A DNA stretch of 64,000 bases, taken from positions 1,984,001 through 2,048,000 of the forward strand of contig CAVWPS010000002.1 of the NCBI GenBank assembly GCA_963756975.1. Direction: 5' to 3'. This stretch comes from CAVRQM01 sp963756975 (GTDB lineage Bacteria > Pseudomonadota > Alphaproteobacteria > Acetobacterales > Acetobacteraceae). Made by a program: the position numbers and the translations under genes. The notes beneath the pieces were generated by a model that was not told the origin of the DNA, searched no databases, and was given only the letters and a program-made list of their open reading frames with translations. Of this stretch, positions 45,922 through 53,310 are shown one piece after another (the first letter of the stretch is position 1; every line of letters begins with the position of its first letter).

Positions 45922-46833
45922 ATGAAAATGCCCGGTTCACAATCCGACCGCCTCCGCATGCAGGATCCCCGCAAGCAGTATCCCGGCCCGCCTTTCCCGC
46001 AACAGCCACAGAACGCGCCCGGTCTGGCCTCGAAGATGGACCCGGTGCCGGACCATGGCGAGACGAGCTACGAGGGCCATGGCCGCCTCACCGGCCGCCG
46101 GGCGCTGGTGACCGGTGCGGATTCCGGCATCGGCCGTGCCGCCGCGATCGCCTTCGCGCGCGAGGGGGCCGACGTCGCCCTGGTCTTCCTGCCGGACGAG
46201 AAGGCCGACGCGGAGGAGGTGGTGAAGCTCATCACCGCCGCCGGCCGCAAAGCGGTCGCGATCCCGGGCGACATCAAGGACCAGTCGTTCTGCGAGCAAC
46301 TGGTCGCGCGCGCCGTGAAAGAACTCGGCGGTCTCGATATTCTGGTCAACAACGCCGGCAAGCAGACCAGCGTCTCCGACCTCGAGGACATCAGCGCCGA
46401 GCAATTCGACCACACGCTGAAGACGAACCTCTACGCGATGTTCTGGATCACCAAGGCCGCGATGCCGCATCTGCCGCCGGGCGCCTCGATCATCAACACC
46501 GCCTCGGTTCAGGCCTACAACCCGAGCGCCTCGCTGGTGGATTACGCGACCACCAAGGCCGGCATCGTCGCGTTCAGCAAGGCCATGGCCAAGCAGGCGA
46601 TCGAAAAGGGCATTCGCGTCAACGCCGTCGCCCCCGGCCCGTTCTGGACCGTGCTGCAACCGTCCGGCGGCCAGCCGCAGCCGAAAGTCGAGAAGTTCGG
46701 CTCGGAGGTTCCGCTCGGGCGTCCCGGCCAGCCGGTCGAACTGGCCCCGGTTTACGTGTTCCTGGCCTCGCAGGAAGCGAGCTTCGTCACCGGCGAGGTC
46801 TACGGGGCCACGGGCGGCAACGGCGTCGCTTAA
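45922..46833 (+). CDS. SDR family oxidoreductase, YhdF/YdaD-like
   Basis: NAD(P)-dependent short-chain dehydrogenase of 303 residues. It has a 45-residue N-terminal extension rich in Pro and Gln (KQYPGPPFPQQPQNAPG), characteristic of this stress-associated group. The cofactor motif is TGADSGIGRAAAIAF near residues 64-78, the NNAG motif occurs near 138, and the catalytic YATTK is in VDYATTKAGIVAFSKAM. Substrates are not well established. Alternative start ATG 45928. A nested-palindrome repeat separates it from convergent pyk. Confidence 0.88.
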   Translation: MKMPGSQSDRLRMQDPRKQYPGPPFPQQPQNAPGLASKMDPVPDHGETSYEGHGRLTGRRALVTGADSGIGRAAAIAFAREGADVALVFLPDEKADAEEVVKLITAAGRKAVAIPGDIKDQSFCEQLVARAVKELGGLDILVNNAGKQTSVSDLEDISAEQFDHTLKTNLYAMFWITKAAMPHLPPGASIINTASVQAYNPSASLVDYATTKAGIVAFSKAMAKQAIEKGIRVNAVAPGPFWTVLQPSGGQPQPKVEKFGSEVPLGRPGQPVELAPVYVFLASQEASFVTGEVYGATGGNGVA

Positions 46834-46841
46834 GCAAGCAA

Positions 46842-46929
46842 GACCCTCACCCAACCCTCTCCCAAAGCGGGAGAGGGCAAGCTTCCTTCTCCCTCTCCCG
46901 TCTTCTGGGAGAGGGCCGGGGTGAGGGTC
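46842..46929. repeat. Nested palindromic repeat, probable bidirectional terminator
   Basis: Outer arms GACCCTCACCC (46842-46852) and GGGTGAGGGTC (46919-46929) enclose two inner hairpins of CCCTCTCCC/GGGAGAGGG (46855-46863 with 46869-46877, and 46891-46899 with 46907-46915). The unit sits between convergent genes and ends exactly at the pyk stop codon. Similar CCCTCTCCC/GGGAGAGGG elements are scattered in many proteobacterial genomes as REP-like intergenic repeats. I see only one copy here. Confidence 0.8.
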
Positions 46930-48362
46930 TACGCCCGCGCAACCCTCAACGCGTTCGTGCTCCCGGCCTGCCCGAACGGCACGCCGGCCAGAACCACCAC
47001 ATCCTGCCCCGGTGCCGCGAACCCCTCGGCCCGCGCAAGCTTGACCGCGCGCGTCACCGCCTCGGTCATGCCGTGGATTTCGGCCGTCACCACCGCATGA
47101 ACCCCCCACACCACCGCGAGCCGCCGTGCGGTGGAATCCTTCGGCGTAAGCCCGATGATCGGCGCCTCCGGCCGCTCCCGCGCGGCCCGGATCGCCGTGC
47201 TGCCGCTATCGGTGAACGCGCAGATCGCCGCCGCGCCGAGCACGTGGGCCACCTGCCGGGCTGCCGCCGCCATCGCGTCCGACGTGTTCGGCTCCGGCTC
47301 CGACCGGCTCAGCTCGATCCCGCGCCGCCAGCCCGCGTCGCGTTCAACCCGGGCCACGATCCGGTCCATGATGTTGACCGCCTCGAGCGGGAACTGCCCC
47401 GCCGCCGTCTCGGCACTCAGCATCACCGCGTCCGCCCCGTCGAACACGGCGGTCGCCACGTCCGATGCCTCGGCCCTCGTCGGTGCCGGGGCGGTAATCA
47501 TGCTTTCCAGCATCTGGGTGGCCACGACCACCGGCCGGCCGAGTGCCCGCGCCTCGCGCACGATCCGCTTCTGCGCGAGCGGCACTTCCTCCGGCGGCAA
47601 CTCCACGCCGAGGTCGCCGCGCGCGACCATCACGGCGTCCGACAGCCGCAGGATCTCGTCTAGGTTCTCCAGCGCCTGCGGCTTCTCGAGCTTGGTCATG
47701 ATCCAGGCCCGGCCCTGCGCGATCTCCCGCGCCTCGGCCACGTCCTCGGGGCGCTGGACGAACGACAGGCCGATGTATTCGACGCCCTGTTGGAGCGCGA
47801 ACTCCATGTCGATCCGGTCCTTCTTGGTCAGGGCCGGGATCGGCAGCAGCATGTCGGGTACGTTGACGCCCTTGCGGTCCGAGAGCGGGCCACCGACCGT
47901 GACCTCGCATTCGAGCGCGTCGCTGCGGACGTGCACGACCCGCATCCGCAGCTTGCCGTCGTCGAGCAGCAGCGTCGTGCCGACCGAGGCCGCTTCGACG
48001 ATTTCGGGGTGCGGCAGGTTGACCCGCCGCGCGTCGCCGGCCGCCCCGTCGAGGTCCATCCGGAACGACTGCCCGTTCTGCAGAAAGATGCCGCCGCCGC
48101 CGAACTTGCCGACCCGCAGCTTCGGGCCCTGCACGTCGGCCAGGATGCCGATCGCGTGGCCGCAATCCTTCTCCAGCTGGCGGATGATGCCGATCCGCGC
48201 CGCGTGATCCTCATGGCTGCCGTGGCTGAAATTGAGCCGGAACACATCGGCCCCGGCGTGCAGCAGCTTCGACAGGACGTCCATGGTGGAACTGGCCGGG
48301 CCGAGCGTCGCTATGATCTTCGTCCGGCGCGCGCGGCGCAGCCTCATGCGGGTGGAAGACAT
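46929..48362 (-). CDS. pyk: Pyruvate kinase
   Basis: Converts phosphoenolpyruvate and ADP to pyruvate and ATP. The TIM-barrel starts with RRTKIIATLGPASSTMDVLS near residue 10. Active-site motifs include FRLNFSHGSHEDH, the catalytic lysine region IMTKLEKPQALENLDEI, and VMVARGDLGVELPPEEV; VVATQMLESMITAPAPTRAE is also present. The C-terminal domain is complete; length is 477 residues. I start at the ATG at 48362, which has AGGAG eight bases upstream, rather than at the upstream ATG 48464. Divergent from the DUF1244 gene. Confidence 0.96.
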   Translation of the reverse strand: MSSTRMRLRRARRTKIIATLGPASSTMDVLSKLLHAGADVFRLNFSHGSHEDHAARIGIIRQLEKDCGHAIGILADVQGPKLRVGKFGGGGIFLQNGQSFRMDLDGAAGDARRVNLPHPEIVEAASVGTTLLLDDGKLRMRVVHVRSDALECEVTVGGPLSDRKGVNVPDMLLPIPALTKKDRIDMEFALQQGVEYIGLSFVQRPEDVAEAREIAQGRAWIMTKLEKPQALENLDEILRLSDAVMVARGDLGVELPPEEVPLAQKRIVREARALGRPVVVATQMLESMITAPAPTRAEASDVATAVFDGADAVMLSAETAAGQFPLEAVNIMDRIVARVERDAGWRRGIELSRSEPEPNTSDAMAAAARQVAHVLGAAAICAFTDSGSTAIRAARERPEAPIIGLTPKDSTARRLAVVWGVHAVVTAEIHGMTEAVTRAVKLARAEGFAAPGQDVVVLAGVPFGQAGSTNALRVARA

Positions 48363-48503
48363 CGCGAAATCTCCTCGGACGTTTCTTGAACGACACCTGT
48401 GACGGCGCTCGTCGGGCGCAAGTGTATCGCATACCGTGACACATGCCGCCAATGGCACCGGCACGCCGGCGGCACCACATCGCCCTTAAACACGGAGATC
48501 GCC

Positions 48504-48815
48504 ATGACCGCACCCGACATGGAGCCGCGGACCACCGAAGCGCTGGAGGCGGCGGCGTTCCGCGCCCTGGTCGAGCATTTGCGGGAGCGGTCGGACGTCC
48601 AGAACATCGACCTGATGAACTTGGCCGGCTTCTGCCGAAACTGCCTCAGCCGCTGGTACCGCGAAGCGGCGGAGGCGCGGGGCGTGGCGCTGACCGACCC
48701 GCAGGCCCGCGAAATCGTCTACGGGATGCCCTACCGGGAATGGCAGGCGCTGCACCAGAAGCCCGCCACGCCAGAACAGGCGGCGACGTTCGCGGCACAG
48801 GCCCCCGGTCCGTAG
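48504..48815 (+). CDS. DUF1244 family protein
   Basis: A conserved small protein of about 103 residues found in proteobacteria. The family stretch AFRALVEHLRERSDVQNIDL, then MNLAGFCRNCLSRWYREAAE with a CxxC pair, and IVYGMPYREWQALHQKPAT is clear. The cysteine pair could bind metal, but its function is not established. ATG at 48504 follows GGAG at 48494-48497. It is divergent from pyk, with 141 bases between. Confidence 0.88.
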   Translation: MTAPDMEPRTTEALEAAAFRALVEHLRERSDVQNIDLMNLAGFCRNCLSRWYREAAEARGVALTDPQAREIVYGMPYREWQALHQKPATPEQAATFAAQAPGP

Positions 48816-48888
48816 CCGGGACCGTAACAGCGTTGACCCATCCCGGTGTCGCGGCTACCTCCGCGCCTCCCCGACGGAGTTTGCAGGC

Positions 48889-49173
48889 ATGGCATTGGAC
48901 GCGACCGAGGCACCAGAAGGCGGCGACAGCGCGCAATGGGGCAACATCGCCGGCGACCGGCTGCGCAGCCTGATCGAGCGGATCGAGCGGCTGGAGGAGG
49001 AGCGGAAGTCGCTCGGCTCGGACATCAAGGACATCTACGCCGAGGCCAAATCGGCCGGGTTCGACGTCAAAGTCATCCGTCAGCTGATCCGGGTCCGCAA
49101 GCTGGAGCCGGCCGAGGTCGAGGAGCAGGAGACCCTGCTCGACGTCTACCGCCGCGCGATTGGCATGTCGTAG
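48889..49173 (+). CDS. gapR: DUF2312 family nucleoid-associated protein GapR
   Basis: GapR is a small alphaproteobacterial protein that clamps overtwisted DNA and assists replication and topoisomerases. The 94-residue product has the core AGDRLRSLIERIERLEEERK, then DIKDIYAEAKSAGFDVKVIR and LIRVRKLEPAEVEEQETLLD, ending YRRAIG. These match DUF2312 closely. The first 17 residues are acidic and variable. It stands alone between a 73-base spacer and the end of convergent tauC. Confidence 0.92.
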   Translation: MALDATEAPEGGDSAQWGNIAGDRLRSLIERIERLEEERKSLGSDIKDIYAEAKSAGFDVKVIRQLIRVRKLEPAEVEEQETLLDVYRRAIGMS

Positions 49174-49185
49174 GGGCGGAATGGC

Positions 49186-50034
49186 CTAGCTCCGGCCCCG
49201 CCACGGCACCAGCCATTGTTCGGCGGCGCGGATCAGCAGCGACGATCCGATCGCCAGCACGGCGATGGCGAAGATGCCGATGAACACGATGTCGGTCGAC
49301 AGGAACTCCGACGCCTGCATGATCATGAAGCCGATGCCGCTGGTGGCCGCCACCAGCTCGGCCGCGACCAGCGTGCCCCAGCCGACGCCGACCGCGATCC
49401 GCAGCCCGGTGAACAACTCCGGCAACGCCGACGGCAGCATGATCTCGGTGAACACCTGCCAGCCGGTGGCACCCAGAGTCCGCGCCGCGTGGACCCGTTC
49501 GCGCGGAACGCCCCGCACGCCGCTTTGGACCGACAGGCAGATCGGCGCGAACATCGCCAGCGTCAGCAGCGTGACCTTCGCGACCTCGCCGATGCCGAGC
49601 CAGATGATGATCAGCGGCAGATACGACAGCGGCGGCAGCGGCCAATAGAATTCGATCACCGGGTCGAAGCCGGCCTTCACCCACCGGTTCATCCCCATCA
49701 CCAGCCCGATCGGGATCGCGGCGGCCGCCGCGATGGCGAACCCGGCGGCGACCCGCAGCAGGCTGGCCATCGCGTGCTCGGGCAGCGTCGCCCCCACGTA
49801 GCCGTCCCGCCACAGGCTGATCGCGGTCCGCACCACCTGTGCCGGGGCGGGCAGGAACGGCGGATGCACCCAGCCGCGCGCCGAGGCGACCGCCCACAGG
49901 ACCAGCACGCCGACGACGACGCCGAGGCTGATCGCGCGCGCCCGCCACCGCAGTTCGGCCGCGCTGACGGTCTTGGGCATGACGACCGCCGAACCGGGGG
50001 TGGCCAGCGCCTCCGGTGCCAGGGTCGAGCTCAT
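49186..50034 (-). CDS. tauC: Taurine/sulfonate-type ABC transporter permease
   Basis: Inner-membrane channel of a sulfonate or taurine importer, 282 residues with about six helices. The binding-protein-dependent transport signature is GWGTLVAAELVAATSGIGFM near residues 217-236; FYWPLPPLSYLPLIIIWLGI lies near 128-147. The N terminus is long and hydrophilic (about 30 residues). It overlaps the ATPase gene (ATGA). With tauB and tauA it forms an operon; the divergent TauD-like gene supports the sulfonate reading, though other sulfonates are possible. Confidence 0.88.
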   Translation of the reverse strand: MSSTLAPEALATPGSAVVMPKTVSAAELRWRARAISLGVVVGVLVLWAVASARGWVHPPFLPAPAQVVRTAISLWRDGYVGATLPEHAMASLLRVAAGFAIAAAAAIPIGLVMGMNRWVKAGFDPVIEFYWPLPPLSYLPLIIIWLGIGEVAKVTLLTLAMFAPICLSVQSGVRGVPRERVHAARTLGATGWQVFTEIMLPSALPELFTGLRIAVGVGWGTLVAAELVAATSGIGFMIMQASEFLSTDIVFIGIFAIAVLAIGSSLLIRAAEQWLVPWRGRS

Positions 50035-50810
50035 GCGACACCGGCCGGCAAATGGATCAGCTCGCGGATATCGAGCCGCATCCGGCCGAAGGCGGGGTCG
50101 GCCTTGACCTCGGCCGCCGGCCGTCCGGCCACGAATTGCTGGACGAAGCCGGGGCTGAACCGGCCGATGATGCGGCCGGGCCGGGGCGAGAACACCAGGA
50201 TCTGAGTGCCGAGGAACAGCGCCTCCTCGATCGAGTGCGTGATGAACAGCATCCGCTTGCGCGTTCGCGCCCACAGGTCGACGATCAGCTCCTGCATGAC
50301 CTCGCGCGTCAGGCTGTCGAGTGCGCCGAGCGGCTCGTCCATCAGCAGCATTTTAGGGTCCGTCGCCAATGCGCGCGCGAGGCCGACGCGCTGGCGCATC
50401 CCGCCCGAAAGCTGCCAGATCGGCGCCTGCTCGAAGCCCGCCAGTCCGACCGAGCGCAGCAACTCGGTCGCCTGTGCCCGACGCTCCTTCCGGCCCATCC
50501 CGGCCAGCTTCAGCCCGAACGCCACGTTATCGAGCGTGCTCGACCACGGCAGCAGCGTGTCGCGCTGGAACACCACGCCGCGATCGGCACCCGGCCCGGT
50601 CACGCCGACGCCGTCCACCGTGATCCGCCCGCCGCTGGGCCGCACGAACCCGGCGATCGCGTTCAGCAGCGTCGACTTGCCGCAGCCGGACGCGCCGAGC
50701 CCGACCACCAGCTCGCCGTCGCCGACCGACAGGCTCACGTCGTCGAGCGCCTGCACCATCCGCCCGTCGCCGGACGGATGGTGCACCGACACATGCTCGA
50801 CCGTCAGCAC
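50031..50810 (-). CDS. tauB: Taurine/sulfonate-type ABC transporter ATP-binding protein
   Basis: ATPase of the importer, 259 residues. Walker A is GASGCGKSTLLNAIAGF near residues 38-54, the Q-loop is RGVVFQRDTLLPWSS, the signature is LSGGMRQRVGLARALA, and Walker B is LLMDEPLGALDSLTR, all as in the nitrate/sulfonate/taurine group. The GTG start at 50810 lies four bases after the tauA stop. A C-terminal extension (SPGFVQQFVAGRPA and beyond) resembles that of related TauB proteins. Confidence 0.9.
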   Translation of the reverse strand: MLTVEHVSVHHPSGDGRMVQALDDVSLSVGDGELVVGLGASGCGKSTLLNAIAGFVRPSGGRITVDGVGVTGPGADRGVVFQRDTLLPWSSTLDNVAFGLKLAGMGRKERRAQATELLRSVGLAGFEQAPIWQLSGGMRQRVGLARALATDPKMLLMDEPLGALDSLTREVMQELIVDLWARTRKRMLFITHSIEEALFLGTQILVFSPRPGRIIGRFSPGFVQQFVAGRPAAEVKADPAFGRMRLDIRELIHLPAGVA

Positions 50811-50814
50811 GATC

Positions 50815-51822
50815 TTAGTTCGCCGCGTGGACGCTGGACGCCAGATACTCGGGTGCCGACGAACTCGCGTAGCTGTCGGCGACGGTGGTGATCTTGTGCT
50901 GGTCCTTCAGGAACGCCGCCGTGTTTTTCAGCGCCGTCGCGATGCCGCCGCCGAGCCAGGTCGCCGAAAGCTGCTCGGCCGCATTCGGGAAACTGTGCGA
51001 TTTCAGGTCGTCCGCGTGCTGCGCCGGCGTGGCGCCCAGCAGTGCGGCCAGCTTCTTCGTATTGTCCGAGCCCGCGTTCCACGCGTCCGGATGGCTCGTG
51101 TAATCGGCGTAGTAGCCGTCGACCGCATGAACGTACGACCGCACGAAGTCCGGGTTGTCGTGGATGAAGGCGGTCGTGAATACCAGCGCGTCGAACGTCG
51201 GCGCGCCGCGCGCCGCGACCTGTTCGGCGGTCAGCAGCGACTTGCCGTTCTTCAGCAGCTCATCGAGGGCCGGGTTCCAGACGAACGCCGCGTCGATGTC
51301 GCCGCGCGCCCAGCCGGCCACGATCTGCGGCTGCGGAATGGTCAGGAACGTCACCGCGTTTTCCGGGATGCCTTCCTGCTTCAGCACCGACAGCAGCATG
51401 TAATGGTCGGTCGACACCGGAGCGGCCGCGAGACGCTTGCCGCGCAAGTCGCCCGGCTTCGAGATGCCGGTGCCGTTGCGGACGATCAGCTGCTCGTCGC
51501 GTCCGGCGCCGGACAGGACGTAGACGGCCTGCACGTCGATCCCGTTGCTGACGGCGGCCGCGAACGGGCTCGACCCGACATCGCCGCCCTGCACCGCGCC
51601 GCCCGCGATCGCCGCGAAGATTTCCGCACCCGAGTTGAAGCGCCGGAACTCGATCGTCCAGCCGGTCGCGCGCGCGAGCCCGCCGTCCTGGATGCCGACG
51701 ATGTACGGCAGCGCCTCGGTCTGATACCCGATCGTGACCGTTTTATCGGCCGCCAGCGCGGCGGAGCCGGCGAACGGAAGGGCGAACACGGCGGCGATGG
51801 CGGCTCGGCGGGCGATGCGCAT
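50815..51822 (-). CDS. tauA: Taurine/sulfonate-type periplasmic binding protein
   Basis: Receptor of the importer. A signal peptide covers residues 1-25 (AAIAAVFALPFAGSAALAA). The mature protein has TVTIGYQTEALPYIVGIQDG, GGDVGSSPFAAAVSNGIDVQ, and DIDAAFVWNPALDELLKNGK, which match TauA-like receptors including the taurine-pocket-like stretch. The ATG at 51822 was chosen over a start 66 bases upstream because it directly precedes the signal peptide and has AAAGAGA at suitable distance. Divergent from tauD-like across 129 bases. Confidence 0.9.
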   Translation of the reverse strand: MRIARRAAIAAVFALPFAGSAALAADKTVTIGYQTEALPYIVGIQDGGLARATGWTIEFRRFNSGAEIFAAIAGGAVQGGDVGSSPFAAAVSNGIDVQAVYVLSGAGRDEQLIVRNGTGISKPGDLRGKRLAAAPVSTDHYMLLSVLKQEGIPENAVTFLTIPQPQIVAGWARGDIDAAFVWNPALDELLKNGKSLLTAEQVAARGAPTFDALVFTTAFIHDNPDFVRSYVHAVDGYYADYTSHPDAWNAGSDNTKKLAALLGATPAQHADDLKSHSFPNAAEQLSATWLGGGIATALKNTAAFLKDQHKITTVADSYASSSAPEYLASSVHAAN

Positions 51823-51951
51823 GGGGTCTCTTTCTATATTCAACGATGACGCAGCGTTGTCTGCGCCGGTCGGCAGTGTCAATAGCACTTGACGCCGCCG
51901 TATGATTACCGGCGTAACTGCGACCGAATAGACAGATTCGGGACCAACACA

Positions 51952-52848
51952 ATGTCGAACTCATTGCTGGCCGACGCCGATACCGCAATCGCCGTGCGGC
52001 GGGTCGCCGGACGGATCGGGGCGGAGATCGACGGCGTGACGCTGTCGGGCGATCTGCCGGACGCCACGATCACCAAGATCACCGCCGCCCTTCTGGCCCA
52101 CCGCGTCCTGTTCTTCCGCAACCAGCATCAGATGACCGACGCGGCGCAGGAGGCGTTCTCCGCCCGGTTCGGAGCGGTCGTCCCGCATCCGACGGCGGGC
52201 ATCCGGCTCGGCACCGCCGCCGTGCTCGACTATGATTCCCGCGTGTCGCATGGCCGGGCCGACGTCTGGCGCACCAATGTCAGCTTCATTCCGGCCTACC
52301 CGAAATACTCGGTCCTGCGCGGCGTCGTGGTGCCGGAATACGGCGGCGACACTGTCTGGTCGAACACCGTGGCGGCCTACCAGAGCCTGCCGGCCGACCT
52401 CCGGACGCTCGCCTCGGCGCTCCGGGCGATCCACACGAACGCCTACAACCACGACCTCGAACATCCGGACGCGACGCCCGATCAGCGGCGTTACCACCAA
52501 GAAGTGTTCACGTCGGTCGTGCTGGAGGCCGAACATCCGGTGGTCCGCGTCCACCCGGAGACGGGCGAGCGCACGCTGTTGCTGGGCGGGTTCGTCAAAC
52601 GGCTGGTCGGGCACTCGCAGCGGGAGTCCGACCGGCTGGTCGAGGTGATCCAGAGCTACGTGCAGCGGATCGAGAACACCGTCCGCTGGCGCTGGCGCGA
52701 GGGCGATGTCGCGATCTGGGACAACCGCGCGACCCAGCATTACGCCGTCTACGATTACGGCGACCAGCAGCGGGTGATGCGGCGGACGACCGTGCAGGGC
52801 GACATCCCGGTCGGCGTCGACGGGCAGCGCAGCAAGGCGCTGGGCTAG
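51952..52848 (+). CDS. TauD/TfdA-family dioxygenase homologue with altered iron motif
   Basis: Family members are Fe(II)/2-oxoglutarate dioxygenases that release sulfite from taurine or cleave alkyl sulfates. This 298-residue protein aligns well (VPEYGGDTVWSNTVAAYQSL, HPVVRVHPETGERTLLLGGF, DNRATQHYAVYDYGDQQRVM). The distal His263 and the 2-oxoglutarate Arg278 are retained. But the first iron ligands, normally H-x-D in WHTDVTF, read WRTNVSF: R107 and N109 (codons CGC and AAT at 52270-52278). Catalysis would be compromised unless the site works differently. ATG at 51952 precedes a typical N terminus. Confidence 0.85.
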   Translation: MSNSLLADADTAIAVRRVAGRIGAEIDGVTLSGDLPDATITKITAALLAHRVLFFRNQHQMTDAAQEAFSARFGAVVPHPTAGIRLGTAAVLDYDSRVSHGRADVWRTNVSFIPAYPKYSVLRGVVVPEYGGDTVWSNTVAAYQSLPADLRTLASALRAIHTNAYNHDLEHPDATPDQRRYHQEVFTSVVLEAEHPVVRVHPETGERTLLLGGFVKRLVGHSQRESDRLVEVIQSYVQRIENTVRWRWREGDVAIWDNRATQHYAVYDYGDQQRVMRRTTVQGDIPVGVDGQRSKALG

Positions 52849-53276
52849 GCGGACTCGCCCCGCCCGTAGTTCGGCCAAAGCCGGGGTGTGGCAAGCTCGA
52901 TCGAGTGGCCGTCCGGATCGCGAAAATACAGCGCGGTCGAGCCGCTGTCCCACTCGATCCGGCTTTCGACCTCGATCCCGGCGGCGGCCAGCGCCCGGTC
53001 CCAGTCGGCGAGCGTGTCGTCGGCGATGGCGAACGCCATGTGCTGCGGGCCGCGTCCGTCATGCGGCGGAATGGTGCCGAACGGCGTCGGGCTCGGGTGC
53101 GTCGACGCGCCGAGCCGGAACAGCAGCAGCACCTGCGCGCCCGGAACGCCGAGGGCGGCCATCCGGTCGTCGCGTAGGTATTCGGGGAAGCCGAACAGGT
53201 CGCGGTAGAATGCCGCCGACCGGTTCAGGTCGGCGACGTACAGCGCGGTTTCGAGGATATGGGTCACGCGGGGCAT
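52845..53276 (-). CDS. VOC (glyoxalase/dioxygenase) family protein
   Basis: Metal-dependent vicinal oxygen chelate fold of 143 residues. The N-terminal beta-alpha module starts THILETALYVADLNRSAAFY with the first metal histidine region; a second module has QHMAFAIADDTLADWDRALA and FRDPDGHSIELATPRLWP, the usual C-terminal metal glutamate. Substrate is unknown; glyoxalase, fosfomycin-resistance and ring-cleavage functions all share this fold. Its last bases overlap the convergent tauD-like gene by four. Confidence 0.85.
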   Translation of the reverse strand: MPRVTHILETALYVADLNRSAAFYRDLFGFPEYLRDDRMAALGVPGAQVLLLFRLGASTHPSPTPFGTIPPHDGRGPQHMAFAIADDTLADWDRALAAAGIEVESRIEWDSGSTALYFRDPDGHSIELATPRLWPNYGRGESA

Positions 53277-53310
53277 ATCCGCCCCTACGCCGAAACCCCG
53301 GCGCGGTTCG

